From contig NZ_JAFJMJ010000004.1 of NCBI RefSeq assembly GCF_017309385.1, forward strand, positions 248,001-312,000: a stretch of 64,000 nt of DNA. Direction: 5' to 3'. The translations under genes and the position numbers were made by a program. A model generated the notes under the pieces. That model had not been told where the DNA came from, ran no database searches, and saw only the letters and a list, made by a program, of their open reading frames with translations. Positions 52,734-61,500 of the stretch are shown here, one piece after another. Position 1 is the stretch's first letter. Each line of letters starts with the position of its first letter. Source of the DNA: Amycolatopsis sp. 195334CR (GTDB lineage Bacteria; Actinomycetota; Actinomycetes; Mycobacteriales; Pseudonocardiaceae).

Positions 52734-52758
52734 AACAACGATCCGAGGTGGAGCGACG

Positions 52759-53754
52759 ATGACGCCAACCCGCGCCACGCTGATCCAGGTGGCGCAGCGT
52801 GCCGGGGTCTCGCTGGCCTCGACCTCCCGCGCGCTGCACGGCACCGGCGCCAGCCCGGCGATGGTCGAGCGCGTCCGCGCCGCCGCGGCCGAGCTCGGTT
52901 ACAGCCCCGACGCCATCGGCCGGTCCCTGCGGATGAAGAAGACCTTTCAGATCGCCTTCGCCGTCGCCGACATCGGCAACCCGGTCTACGTCGAGATGAT
53001 GCGCGCGATCCACGAAGTGCTGGCGCCGCGGGGTTATCGCGTGGTCGTGATGTCCACAGGGGACACTGCCACCTCCACCGCCGAACTCGTGGGCAGCCTC
53101 GGCAGCGGAGTGGTGGACGGACTGATCGTCAGCCCCCTGCGCACCGACGACCGCCTGGTCCGCGAGATCCAGGAGGCGCCGGTGCCGGTGGTGGTGATCG
53201 GCCGCGCGCTGGACGACCACGGCATCAGTTCGGTCTCCACCGATTCGGCGGGCGGGATCGGCGAAGCGGTCCGGCACCTGCACGCGATCGGCCGCCGCCG
53301 CGTCGGTTTTCTCAACGGCCCCCTGGACACCACCCCGGGCGCGGCGCGCCAGCGGGGCTTCGACGCGGCCGTGTCCGCCGACCGGACCGAGGTGGAGGTG
53401 GCGGCGGACTTCACCGTCGCCGCCGGCCTCGAAGCGGCGCGGCGGTTGCTCGCGCGGGCCGACCTCGACGCCGTGGTCGCCGCCAACGACCTGCTCGCGA
53501 TCGGCGCCATCCGTGCCGTGCGCGAGCGCGGCCTGTCCGTGCCGGAGGACGTGGCGGTGACCGGGATGGACGACACCGAGATCGGGCGCGTGTTCCTGCC
53601 CAGCCTCACCAGCGTTTCCCTCGGCTCGACCGAACGCGGGCACGCGGCGGCCCGGCTGATGCTGGCCCTCGCCGACGACCCGGCCAGCGAGGCGCGGCAG
53701 ATCGCGGTCAGCCCGGAGCTGGTGGTCCGCGAGTCCACGGGCGGGGACGCGTGA
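52759..53754 (+). CDS. LacI-family transcriptional regulator
   Basis: 331 residues; GAGGTGGAG precedes the ATG at 52759. HTH and hinge: ATLIQVAQRAGVSLASTSRA, then AAAELGYSPDAIGRSLRMKK. The periplasmic-binding-protein-like domain follows (QIAFAVADIGNPVYVEMMRA ... VVAANDLLAIGAIRAV ... VAVTGMDDTEIGRVFLPSLT). It probably senses a sugar or nucleoside. No transporter or catabolic gene is adjacent, so besides itself its targets lie elsewhere. Confidence 0.95.
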   Translation: MTPTRATLIQVAQRAGVSLASTSRALHGTGASPAMVERVRAAAAELGYSPDAIGRSLRMKKTFQIAFAVADIGNPVYVEMMRAIHEVLAPRGYRVVVMSTGDTATSTAELVGSLGSGVVDGLIVSPLRTDDRLVREIQEAPVPVVVIGRALDDHGISSVSTDSAGGIGEAVRHLHAIGRRRVGFLNGPLDTTPGAARQRGFDAAVSADRTEVEVAADFTVAAGLEAARRLLARADLDAVVAANDLLAIGAIRAVRERGLSVPEDVAVTGMDDTEIGRVFLPSLTSVSLGSTERGHAAARLMLALADDPASEARQIAVSPELVVRESTGGDA

Positions 53755-53823
53755 CGGCTCGGTGATCCGCCGCACGTCAGTCTGAAGTGGACGGTCACGC
53801 GGAGTGCGAGTATGAGCTACCAA

Positions 53824-53857
53824 CGGGGACCCACCTGGAGGTTCAGGTGGGTCCCCG
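53824..53857. terminator. Bidirectional terminator hairpin
   Basis: Perfect 14-bp stem, CGGGGACCCACCTG (53824-53837) and CAGGTGGGTCCCCG (53844-53857), with a 6-base loop. It lies between the convergent LacI gene and the small secreted-protein gene, so it can end both transcripts. Confidence 0.85.
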
Positions 53858-53867
53858 CCGTAGCGGA

Positions 53868-54092
53868 CTACCGCTTGATGTAGAGGTCCCACGACCAGGT
53901 CGACGCGGAGCAGAAGTAGTCAGACCACCGGCCGTTCTGCTTGCCGGAGTAGCCGTTGATCTGGCAGTCCCCCTCGGTCGACCAGCTGGACTCGTAGTGG
54001 TACCTCGGGTCGATGCCCGCACTGGCGGGCTGCGCGAGCGCGATCGTGGACGCCAGCGCGCCCAGGATGGTGGCTGCCGCGATCTTCTTCAT
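53868..54092 (-). CDS. Small secreted protein of unknown function
   Basis: 74 residues from the ATG at 54092, beginning with a textbook signal peptide (MKKIAAATILGALASTIALA, cleavage A-S-A). The mature ~38-residue peptide is rich in Trp, Tyr and Ser with two Cys (GDCQING and DYFCSAS) that could form one disulphide, and ends WDLYIKR. It resembles other very small exported actinobacterial proteins; I do not recognise a family. The frame is open 14 codons further upstream, but that would disrupt the signal. Confidence 0.78.
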   Translation of the reverse strand: MKKIAAATILGALASTIALAQPASAGIDPRYHYESSWSTEGDCQINGYSGKQNGRWSDYFCSASTWSWDLYIKR

Positions 54093-54329
54093 CGGTGTAA
54101 CCCCAGTTCTCTGCCTTGGAACACGTGCGCGCACAAGAAAACACGAACCGGGCTCGCTTGTCCGCCGAACGGGAGGGTTTCACGCGTGGCTGAAGGCTTC
54201 GGCGCGGCGGGGTGCCGGAGTCGCGCCCCTAAGGGAAGCCCCGGCACCTCCCTGAACTTTTCGGACAAGGGTGGCTCCCCACCCGTTCCTGGCGCCACGA
54301 TGGCCGCAACCAAGAGCACCAGGAGAGCC

Positions 54330-54989
54330 GTGAACGCCGCTTCGACACCGCCCGCCCGGCCCGCTGTCCGGCGCTCCCGCGCGCTGACCGCCTTCGCCGG
54401 CGCGGGCTGCGCGCTGGCGTTCGTCCTGCTCGGTGTGCTGGTGCGCAACGAGATCCCCGCGGTCGACCGATGGTTCGCCGGCTCCGTGGTCCTCGTGCCG
54501 GGAGGTCCACCGCACCAGGTGGCACTGGTCTTGAGCACCCTGACCGTGTTGTCCTGTGCTGCTGTTCTCGTCGCGGTGGCGGTGCGTGCCTGGTGGCGCC
54601 GGCCGCGGCACGGTGCGGATCTGCTGTGGTGCGTCGCGCTGTTGCTGGGCTGCGGACTGCCGGCCGCCCTCCAGTTCGGCTTCCGCCGCCCCGGGCCGCC
54701 TGGGCAACCGGAGGGTTTCAGCTACCCCAGCGGTCACGCTTCGGTCGCGGGCGCGTTCGCGGTGGTCGCGGTGGTGATCGCGGCGTTCTTCGTGCGGAAG
54801 TGGCTCCTCGCGGTGGTGGCCGTGCAGGGTGGCGCCCTCCTGCTCACCATGGCTTCCCGCGTAGCACTCGCCGAGCACTACGTCACCGACGTGCTCGGTG
54901 CGGTCCTGGGGGTCTGTGCCGTCGGTTTGCTGGGGGCCAGCGTGGTCGGGCGCTGGTGGGTGGAAGCCGGTTCCCGTCACCCCGCCTGA
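54330..54989 (+). CDS. PAP2-family membrane phosphatase
   Basis: 219 residues from the GTG at 54330, which has AGGAGA five bases upstream; an ATG ten codons earlier lacks a site. Five to six hydrophobic helices. The phosphatase signature is FRRPGPPGQPEG (motif 1 region), FSYPSGHASVAGAF (motif 2, catalytic His) and ASRVALAEHYVTDVLG (motif 3). It probably dephosphorylates a lipid phosphate such as undecaprenyl pyrophosphate or phosphatidic acid at the membrane. Confidence 0.9.
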   Translation: MNAASTPPARPAVRRSRALTAFAGAGCALAFVLLGVLVRNEIPAVDRWFAGSVVLVPGGPPHQVALVLSTLTVLSCAAVLVAVAVRAWWRRPRHGADLLWCVALLLGCGLPAALQFGFRRPGPPGQPEGFSYPSGHASVAGAFAVVAVVIAAFFVRKWLLAVVAVQGGALLLTMASRVALAEHYVTDVLGAVLGVCAVGLLGASVVGRWWVEAGSRHPA

Positions 54990-55048
54990 GGATTCGCGCG
55001 ACGACATTCGTCCAAGACCGATGGCCGGCGGCCGTGCACCATCCCCGT

Positions 55049-55870
55049 ATGAGCGAGAACGATGTCGAGCGTGAGCCGGGGATGCACGTGGTGCACGACG
55101 GTCCGCGGCAGGCGCCGCCCCTGGTGCTCATTCACGGATCGGGGGCCTCGGGTGCCTCGTGGAGCCCGGTGGTCCCGGCACTCGCCGCCCACCACCACGT
55201 CATCCGGGTCGACCTCCCCGGCTGCGGTCAGTCCCCGCCCCCACCGTCCTACGAGGTGCCCGTGCAGGCGAGCCGGGTGGCCGCGGTGCTCGACGACCTC
55301 GGCCTGCGCGACGTCGCCGTCGTCGGGCACTCCAGCGGTGGTTACGTCAGCACCGCCCTTGCCGAACAGCGCCCCGACCTGGTGCGGTCGATCGCGCTGA
55401 TCAGCTGCGGCCCGCAGCTCGGCGCGCTGCTCCCGCAGCCGTTGATCCTCCGGATCCTGCTGGGCCCGCCCTTCGGCCCGCTGATCTGGCCGCGGCGCTC
55501 GGACGCGATGATCCGCAGGGGAATCCTGGCGACGGCCGCTCGCCCGGTGGACATACCCGACGACACGGTCGCCGATTTCCGGCGCACCTCGTACCACGCG
55601 TTCAGGACGCTGACGCGCCACAACACCGCCTACCTCGCCGAGCGCGGCGTGCCCGAGCGCCTCGCCGCCCTCCCCGTTCCGGTGCTGGCGATCTTCGGCG
55701 CCGCCGACCCCCGCTGGGACCCGTCCTCGGTGCACCGGTACGAAGCGGTTCCGCAGGCGCGGATCGAGCTGCTGCCCGGCGTCGGGCACCTCCCGATGTT
55801 CGAAGCGCCCGAGACGATCAGCGAACTGCTGCTGGGCTGGACTTCGCGGCAACAGGTCCCCGGTGCCTAG
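55049..55870 (+). CDS. Alpha/beta-hydrolase
   Basis: 273 residues. LVLIHGSGASGASW (oxyanion region), VVGHSSGGYVS (nucleophile Ser), AIFGAADPRWDP (Asp) and PGVGHLPMFEAPE (His) complete the triad. No signal peptide. The fold covers esterases, haloalkane dehalogenases and C-C hydrolases; nothing here narrows it. It runs into an AraC regulator nine bases downstream, so the two are probably cotranscribed. Confidence 0.93.
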   Translation: MSENDVEREPGMHVVHDGPRQAPPLVLIHGSGASGASWSPVVPALAAHHHVIRVDLPGCGQSPPPPSYEVPVQASRVAAVLDDLGLRDVAVVGHSSGGYVSTALAEQRPDLVRSIALISCGPQLGALLPQPLILRILLGPPFGPLIWPRRSDAMIRRGILATAARPVDIPDDTVADFRRTSYHAFRTLTRHNTAYLAERGVPERLAALPVPVLAIFGAADPRWDPSSVHRYEAVPQARIELLPGVGHLPMFEAPETISELLLGWTSRQQVPGA

Positions 55871-55879
55871 ACTGGTCGC

Positions 55880-56713
55880 ATGTCGCCGACCGGGGCACCG
55901 CCGGACTGGACGAAGATGGACATCGCGGTCCCGCGCCCGCCGGATCGGCTGCCGGGGATCAGCATGGCCGGGTTCCGCCAGCTCGACGTCGTCCCGGTGG
56001 ACATCACCATGGTCGCGCACCCCGCCGTCACCCTGCTGATCGAGCTGAGCGAGGGGGAAATCGTCGTCCGCGACAGCCGCGGCGGGCACGAGCGCGGCAG
56101 CGTCGTCATCGGGCTCGTGCCCGGCGACCTGCGGGCGGGTGGCCGCGTGGGCGAATGCCTCCAGATCCGGCTGCGGCCGGACGTGGCGGCCGCGGTGTTC
56201 GACGCGGCACCCGAGCTCAGCGGGACGATGGCACCGCTGGCGGAGGTCTGGGGGCGCGACGCCGGGCGGTTCGAGGACAGGTTGCGCGCCGCCGCGTCGT
56301 GGGACGAACGGTTCACCATCGCGGCCGAGGTCGTCGGCCGGCGGCTGCGCGCCCGCACGCCGGTCGAACCTGAGGTCGCCCACACCTGGCGGCGGACGCT
56401 CACCAGCCGGGGGCTGGCCCCGGTCGACAGCCTGGCGAGCGAGGTCGGCTGGGACCGCAAGCGCCTGTGGTCCCGCTTCCGGTCCCAGCTCGGCATCAGC
56501 CCCAAACGCGCCGGCCGGCTGGTGCGGTTCGACCACGCCGCCCACCTCCTCGCGGCCGGTCACACCGCCGCCGGCGCCGCCGCCGAGACCGGTTACGCCG
56601 ACCAGTCCCACCTCCACCGCGAGGTCAAGGCGTTCACCGGGCTCACGCCCTCGGCCGTGGCCGTCGCGCCGTGGCTCGCCATCGACGACGTCGCGTGGCC
56701 GGTTTCCCCCTAG
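55880..56713 (+). CDS. AraC-family regulator
   Basis: 277 residues. The C-terminal double HTH is visible as PVDSLASEVGWDRKRLWSRF and AAAETGYADQSHLHREVKAF-TGLTP. The N-terminal ~150 residues are a DUF6597-like cupin region. Close spacing to the alpha/beta-hydrolase suggests local regulation of that gene. Confidence 0.9.
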   Translation: MSPTGAPPDWTKMDIAVPRPPDRLPGISMAGFRQLDVVPVDITMVAHPAVTLLIELSEGEIVVRDSRGGHERGSVVIGLVPGDLRAGGRVGECLQIRLRPDVAAAVFDAAPELSGTMAPLAEVWGRDAGRFEDRLRAAASWDERFTIAAEVVGRRLRARTPVEPEVAHTWRRTLTSRGLAPVDSLASEVGWDRKRLWSRFRSQLGISPKRAGRLVRFDHAAHLLAAGHTAAGAAAETGYADQSHLHREVKAFTGLTPSAVAVAPWLAIDDVAWPVSP

Positions 56714-56725
56714 CGAAGTGGCCGC

Positions 56726-57541
56726 TCAGGCCGCGCTACCACCCCAGGCGGCCGTGGCGTAGTCGGCGAAGTCCACCGGGTCGCGGCCGAGCACTGCGGC
56801 GACGTCCGGGCTCACCGGCTCGTGCTCACCGCGCCGGATCCTGCCGAACACCATCGCCAGCAGCTTCGCCCAGCTCTCCGGCACCCCGGCGGCTTCCTGC
56901 TCCTCGAGGAACTCGTCGTCGGTGACGTCGGTGAACGTCACCTCCCGGCCGGACGCTCTGGCGATCTCCGCCGCCGCCTCGCCGAAGCTCAGCGACCGCG
57001 GGCCGGTGAGCTCGTAGATCTGCCCGGCGTGCCGGGGATCGGTCAGCGCCGCCACGGCCACCGCGGCGATGTCGGTGGCGTCGATGAACGGCTCCCGCCC
57101 GCCGCCGGTCGGCACGCGCAGGTCGCCCGCGAGCACGTAGTCGCGGAACTGGCCGAGGTCGAAGTTCTGGTTGAACCAGCTCGGCCGCAGGATCGTCCAG
57201 TCCACACCGGACTCGCGGACCGCGTGCTCCACGTCCATCAGCTCCGGCAGCCCGTACTCCTCGATGCCCCGTCCGGACAGCGCGACCAGCCGGTGCACGC
57301 CGCGCTCGACCGCGAACCGGATGAACGGCCGCGCACCGGTCACGTCGTCGTCCGGGAACACCAGGTACACCGCGTCGGCGCCGGTCACCGCGGCGTCCCA
57401 AGTGGACTCGTCGGCCCAGTCGAAGCGCACCTCGCCGGAGCGGGACGCGGGCCGCACCCGGTGCCCCGCCGCCCGCAGGCCGGAAACCACGTGGCGGCCG
57501 GTCTTGCCGGTGCCGCCGAGAACCAAGGTCGTTGTTGTCAT
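56726..57541 (-). CDS. NmrA-like NAD(P)-binding protein
   Basis: 271 residues. TTTLVLGGTGKTGRHVVSGL is the dinucleotide-binding motif of atypical SDRs; WTILRPSWFNQNF and PFIDATDIAAVAVAALTD are typical of the NmrA/HSCARG branch. The catalytic Tyr-Lys pair of classical SDRs is absent, so it may be a redox sensor or an isomerase/reductase. It is divergent from a cupin-AraC regulator, a very common actinobacterial pairing. Confidence 0.92.
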   Translation of the reverse strand: MTTTTLVLGGTGKTGRHVVSGLRAAGHRVRPASRSGEVRFDWADESTWDAAVTGADAVYLVFPDDDVTGARPFIRFAVERGVHRLVALSGRGIEEYGLPELMDVEHAVRESGVDWTILRPSWFNQNFDLGQFRDYVLAGDLRVPTGGGREPFIDATDIAAVAVAALTDPRHAGQIYELTGPRSLSFGEAAAEIARASGREVTFTDVTDDEFLEEQEAAGVPESWAKLLAMVFGRIRRGEHEPVSPDVAAVLGRDPVDFADYATAAWGGSAA

Positions 57542-57622
57542 GGGACCCAGTCAACCGGCGCCGACGGAGACTGAACATCATCGATCTGCTCGATCGCATG
57601 TCCATTCGTCTACGCTGTCGGC

Positions 57623-58543
57623 ATGGATCCTTTCGCCGACCTGGTTCGCGGCGTCCGCGCCGACGGTGCCCTGCTGGGGCACTCGGTGCTCACGCCGCCG
57701 TGGTCGGTGCGGTACGTGCACGAGGCCCAGTTGACCCTCTGCGCGGCGCTGGAGGGCTCCGGCTGGCTGGTGCCCGCCGACGGCGAGCCGGTGCGGCTCA
57801 CCCCCAACGCGATGGCCGTGGTCCGCGGGCCGGAACCGTTCGTGGTCGCCGACGAACCAGGCCGCCTGCCGGTCGCGACCGTGCGGCGGGGTGAACTGTG
57901 CACCGTCGCTCCGTCCGGCGAATACCTCGTCGACGCCGCATCTCCCGGCCCGCTGGCCACCGGCGGCGGCGCGACCCTCGTGGTCGGCGCGTACCAGGCG
58001 CCCGGCGAGGTGGGCACGCGACTGCTGGACGCGCTTCCCCCGGCGCTGGTGGTTTCGGGGGAGTCCGTGCCGTACGTGGAACTGAAGCTGTTCGCCGATG
58101 AGGTGTGCTCGCTCGAACCCGGGCAGCAGGTCGTCCTGGACCGGCTGCTGGACCTTCTGCTGGTGGGCACGCTGCGGGCCTGGTTCTCCCACGAGGACAC
58201 CGAGCCGCCCGCGTGGTTCTCCGCGCTCGGCGACCCGGTGATCGGGCCGGTGCTGCGGGCCATGCACGCCGAGCCGGGCCGTCCGTGGACCGTGGTCACC
58301 CTGGCCAAGGTCGCCGGCGCGTCCCGGGCGGCGTTCGCCCGCCGGTTCACCGCACTGGTCGGCGAGCCACCCCTGGCCTACTTGACCAGTTGGCGGATGA
58401 CCCTGGCCGCCGATCTGCTGCGCAGGCAGGGAACTTCGGTGGCCTCGGTGGCGAGCCAGGTCGGTTACGCGGACGGCTTCGCCTTCAGCTCGGCGTTCAA
58501 GCGAATCCGCGGCGTGAGCCCGAGCGCCTACCGCGCGGGCTGA
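57623..58543 (+). CDS. Cupin-AraC regulator divergent from the NmrA gene
   Basis: 306 residues. The N-terminal cupin_6-type domain (SVRYVHEAQLTLCAALEGSG) is followed by a double HTH (VVTLAKVAGASRAAFARRFT and VASVASQVGYADGFAFSSAF, then GVSPSAYR). It faces the NmrA-like gene across an 81-base gap and very probably controls it. Confidence 0.93.
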   Translation: MDPFADLVRGVRADGALLGHSVLTPPWSVRYVHEAQLTLCAALEGSGWLVPADGEPVRLTPNAMAVVRGPEPFVVADEPGRLPVATVRRGELCTVAPSGEYLVDAASPGPLATGGGATLVVGAYQAPGEVGTRLLDALPPALVVSGESVPYVELKLFADEVCSLEPGQQVVLDRLLDLLLVGTLRAWFSHEDTEPPAWFSALGDPVIGPVLRAMHAEPGRPWTVVTLAKVAGASRAAFARRFTALVGEPPLAYLTSWRMTLAADLLRRQGTSVASVASQVGYADGFAFSSAFKRIRGVSPSAYRAG

Positions 58544-58558
58544 GCCCCGGCCGGCCGG

Positions 58559-61500
58559 CTAGCAGAAGAGCCCGTCGCGGCAGCCGGTGATCTGGCCGAT
58601 GACCGGCAGGACGAGGTCGGGTTTCGGTTTTCCCTCCGCCTGGCCGAAGTTGCGCCACTGGCCGTAGTCCATGGCGTACTTGATCGTGCCGGGGATGTTG
58701 AACGCGGCGTTGTCCGCGGCGTTCCAGGCCAGCGAGGTGACGAAGGTGGACACCCGGTAGATGCCACCGCGGACCGGGTCCAGCGGCGGGAGCGTGGGGA
58801 ACTCCTTGTTCAGCTTGTCCGTCGCCTGGCTCTGGTCGTGCCACGCCTTCTCGACCGAGACGATCGCGTTGGTCACCGGGAAGGACTTGACCTTGAGCGC
58901 GTACTTCAGCACGTTCTCGGCCACGTACTCGAACTTCGTCTCGGTGACCTTGCGGGTGACCGCCTTGAGCCAGGACACGAAACCGCTCTCGTCCTTGCAG
59001 CTGCCGCCGCCGGAGCCGCCGCCCTTCCCGCCGGAGTCGGACTTCTTGCACTCGAGACCGGTGATGTCGCGGTTGTTGACCGGGTTGTTGGCGGCGTAGG
59101 CGTAGCGGTTGAGCCCGATGGTGGCCTCGCCGTCGATGATGCTGTCCGGCGAGAGGAAGCGGCCCAGTTCCGGGTCGTAGTAGCGGGCGTGCAGGAAGAG
59201 CAGGCCGGTCGAATCGTGGCGCTGCCCGGCGAACCCGCGGGGTTCGCGGGCCAGCGGGCCGCCGGAGAACAGCACCTCGCCGTAGGGCCGGTACCGCTTG
59301 CGGTGCACCTCGGCGCCGGTGGCGTCGGTCAGCGCCTGGACCGAGCCGAGGTGGTCGGTGTGCACCCACAGCCGGGTGGGGCCGTCGGCGCGGGCGACCA
59401 GCGTGCCGGCGATCGAGATGTACTTGGTCGCCGCGCCGCCGGGGGTGGTCTCGAAGTCGTCGCCGACGTAGTGGCGGGTCACCGCGCCGTCGACCTGCTG
59501 GACGCGTTCCCCGTCGGCGTCGTAGGCGAAGGCCGTGGTGTGCCCGGCCTTGGTGACCGAGGCCAGCCGGTTGTCGCCGTCCCAGGTCATCGTGCGGCCC
59601 GCGCCGGTGGTCATCAGGCCCGCCGCGTCGTAGGTGTAGGCGTGCGGGCCCGCGGTGGCCACGGCGTGCGGCCGGGTCCCGTCCGGGGTGTAGCCGCCGA
59701 GCCGGGAGTTCGAGGTGGGGTTGCCGATCGCGTCGTAGGTGAGGGTCTGGTCGAGCGCCGGGTTCGCCGCGCTGGTGGCGGTGAGGAGCTGGTCGGCGTC
59801 GTCGTAGGTGTAGTTCCACGCCTCGTCCGGCAGCGGGCTGCCGATCGCGGTGATCAGGCCCTTGGCGTTGCGCGTGTACCCGCTGTCCTGCACGGTGGCC
59901 GTGCCGCGCACGGTCGAGACGCCGGTGAGCCAGCCGCGCGCCGGGTCGTGCGGGCGGGTGGTCACGGTGCCGTTGGTGTTCTCGATCCGGGTGAGCTTGC
60001 CGTCGGCGGTGTAGCGGGCGGCGGTGACGTAGCCGGGGATGGACCGCAGCCGCCCGGCCGCGTCGTACCGCAGCGGGTCCGCCGCGGTGCCCTGCGTGTC
60101 GCCGTCCGGGTAGGTCGTCCACAACGGACGGTCACCGGCGTCGAAGCCGTACTGGAACGCGTAGGTGGCGCCGCCGGTGGTGCGGACGGTCCGCACCACG
60201 CGCCCGAGCGCGTCGTGGTCGGTGGTCCGGCTGCCCGCCGGGTCCGTGGTGGTGGTGACCTTGCCGGTGTTGAAGAACCCGGCACGGGGCTCGTCGTGGA
60301 CCCAGGTGGCGGTGCTCGCCTCCGGGGTGCCCGCGCGGCTGGTCTTGCCGGTCCTGCGGTCCAGCGCGTCGTAGGCGAACTCCGTGCGCTGGCCCTTGGC
60401 GTCGGTCTGCGCGGTCTGCCGTCCGGCGGGGTCGTACTCGTAGCTCCAGGCACCCGAGTCGGGGTCGGTCATGCGGATCCGGCGGCCGAGGGAATCACTG
60501 GTGTAGCTGATGGTGTTGCCGTGCGGATCGGTCGAGCGTTCGAGGTTGCCGCGCGGGTCGTAGGCGTAGACGGCGGTGCCGGCGGCCTCTTCGCGGGCCA
60601 CCCGCCGGTTCTGCGCGTCGAACCGGTCGGTGTGGGCGTGGCCGAGTTCGTCCGTGCTGGTCACCGACCACAGGCCGTAGCTCCTGGCCTGGTGCGCGCC
60701 GTCCGGGAAGGTGGTCCGGGTGAGCCGGTCGAGGGCGTCGTAGCCGTAGGTGGTCGGCTGGGGCGGGTCGCCCCAGTAGTAGGCGGCGGTCTTCGACGCG
60801 ATCTGGCCACGCGCGGTGTAGCCGGTGTCGGTGTGGATGTCGCCGCTGCCGCCCGGCCCCTTGCCGACGGTCCGCCAGGCGCGCTGGTGCCCGTCCAGGT
60901 ACCGCTTGGTCCACAGTGGATCGGCGGTGCCGTCCGCCGAGGGCCGTTCGACGAGTTCGTGCTGCGCGGCGGGATCGCCGAGGCCGATCCGCGCGTGCCG
61001 TTCGAAGCGGCCGCCGGGCCCGGCCCGCTCCACCAGCCGGCACAGCGGGTCGTAGGCCAGGGTGGTGACCTGGCCGTTGAGGTCGGTGGTCCTCGTCGGG
61101 ACCCCGCACACCGGGTCCCACTCCTTGGTCGTGGTCTGGTTCAGCGCGTTGGTCTCGGCGAGGGCGAACCGGTGGTAGTCCGGATCGAAGGTGGTCGTCT
61201 TGCGTGCGCCGATCGCGGTGGTCTCGGCGGTGACGTTGCCCCAGCTGTCCCGTTCCTTGCCGGTCACCACGAACGAATCGGGGTCGGAGAGCCAGCGGGC
61301 CGTCGCGGTGTCGAGCCCGGCGGACGGGGCCTGGTCCCAGTTCGCCGCGCCGTCGTAGTGCGTCCGGGTTTCGGCCAGCCTGGGCCCGGTGGTGCCGGCG
61401 CCCTGGTGCAGGGTCACCGAGGCGGGCTTGCCGACGAGGTAGGCCGCCGTGTTGGGCACGAAGGTGGTCACCGTCGTGCGCTCGTCACCGGGGGAGTCGG

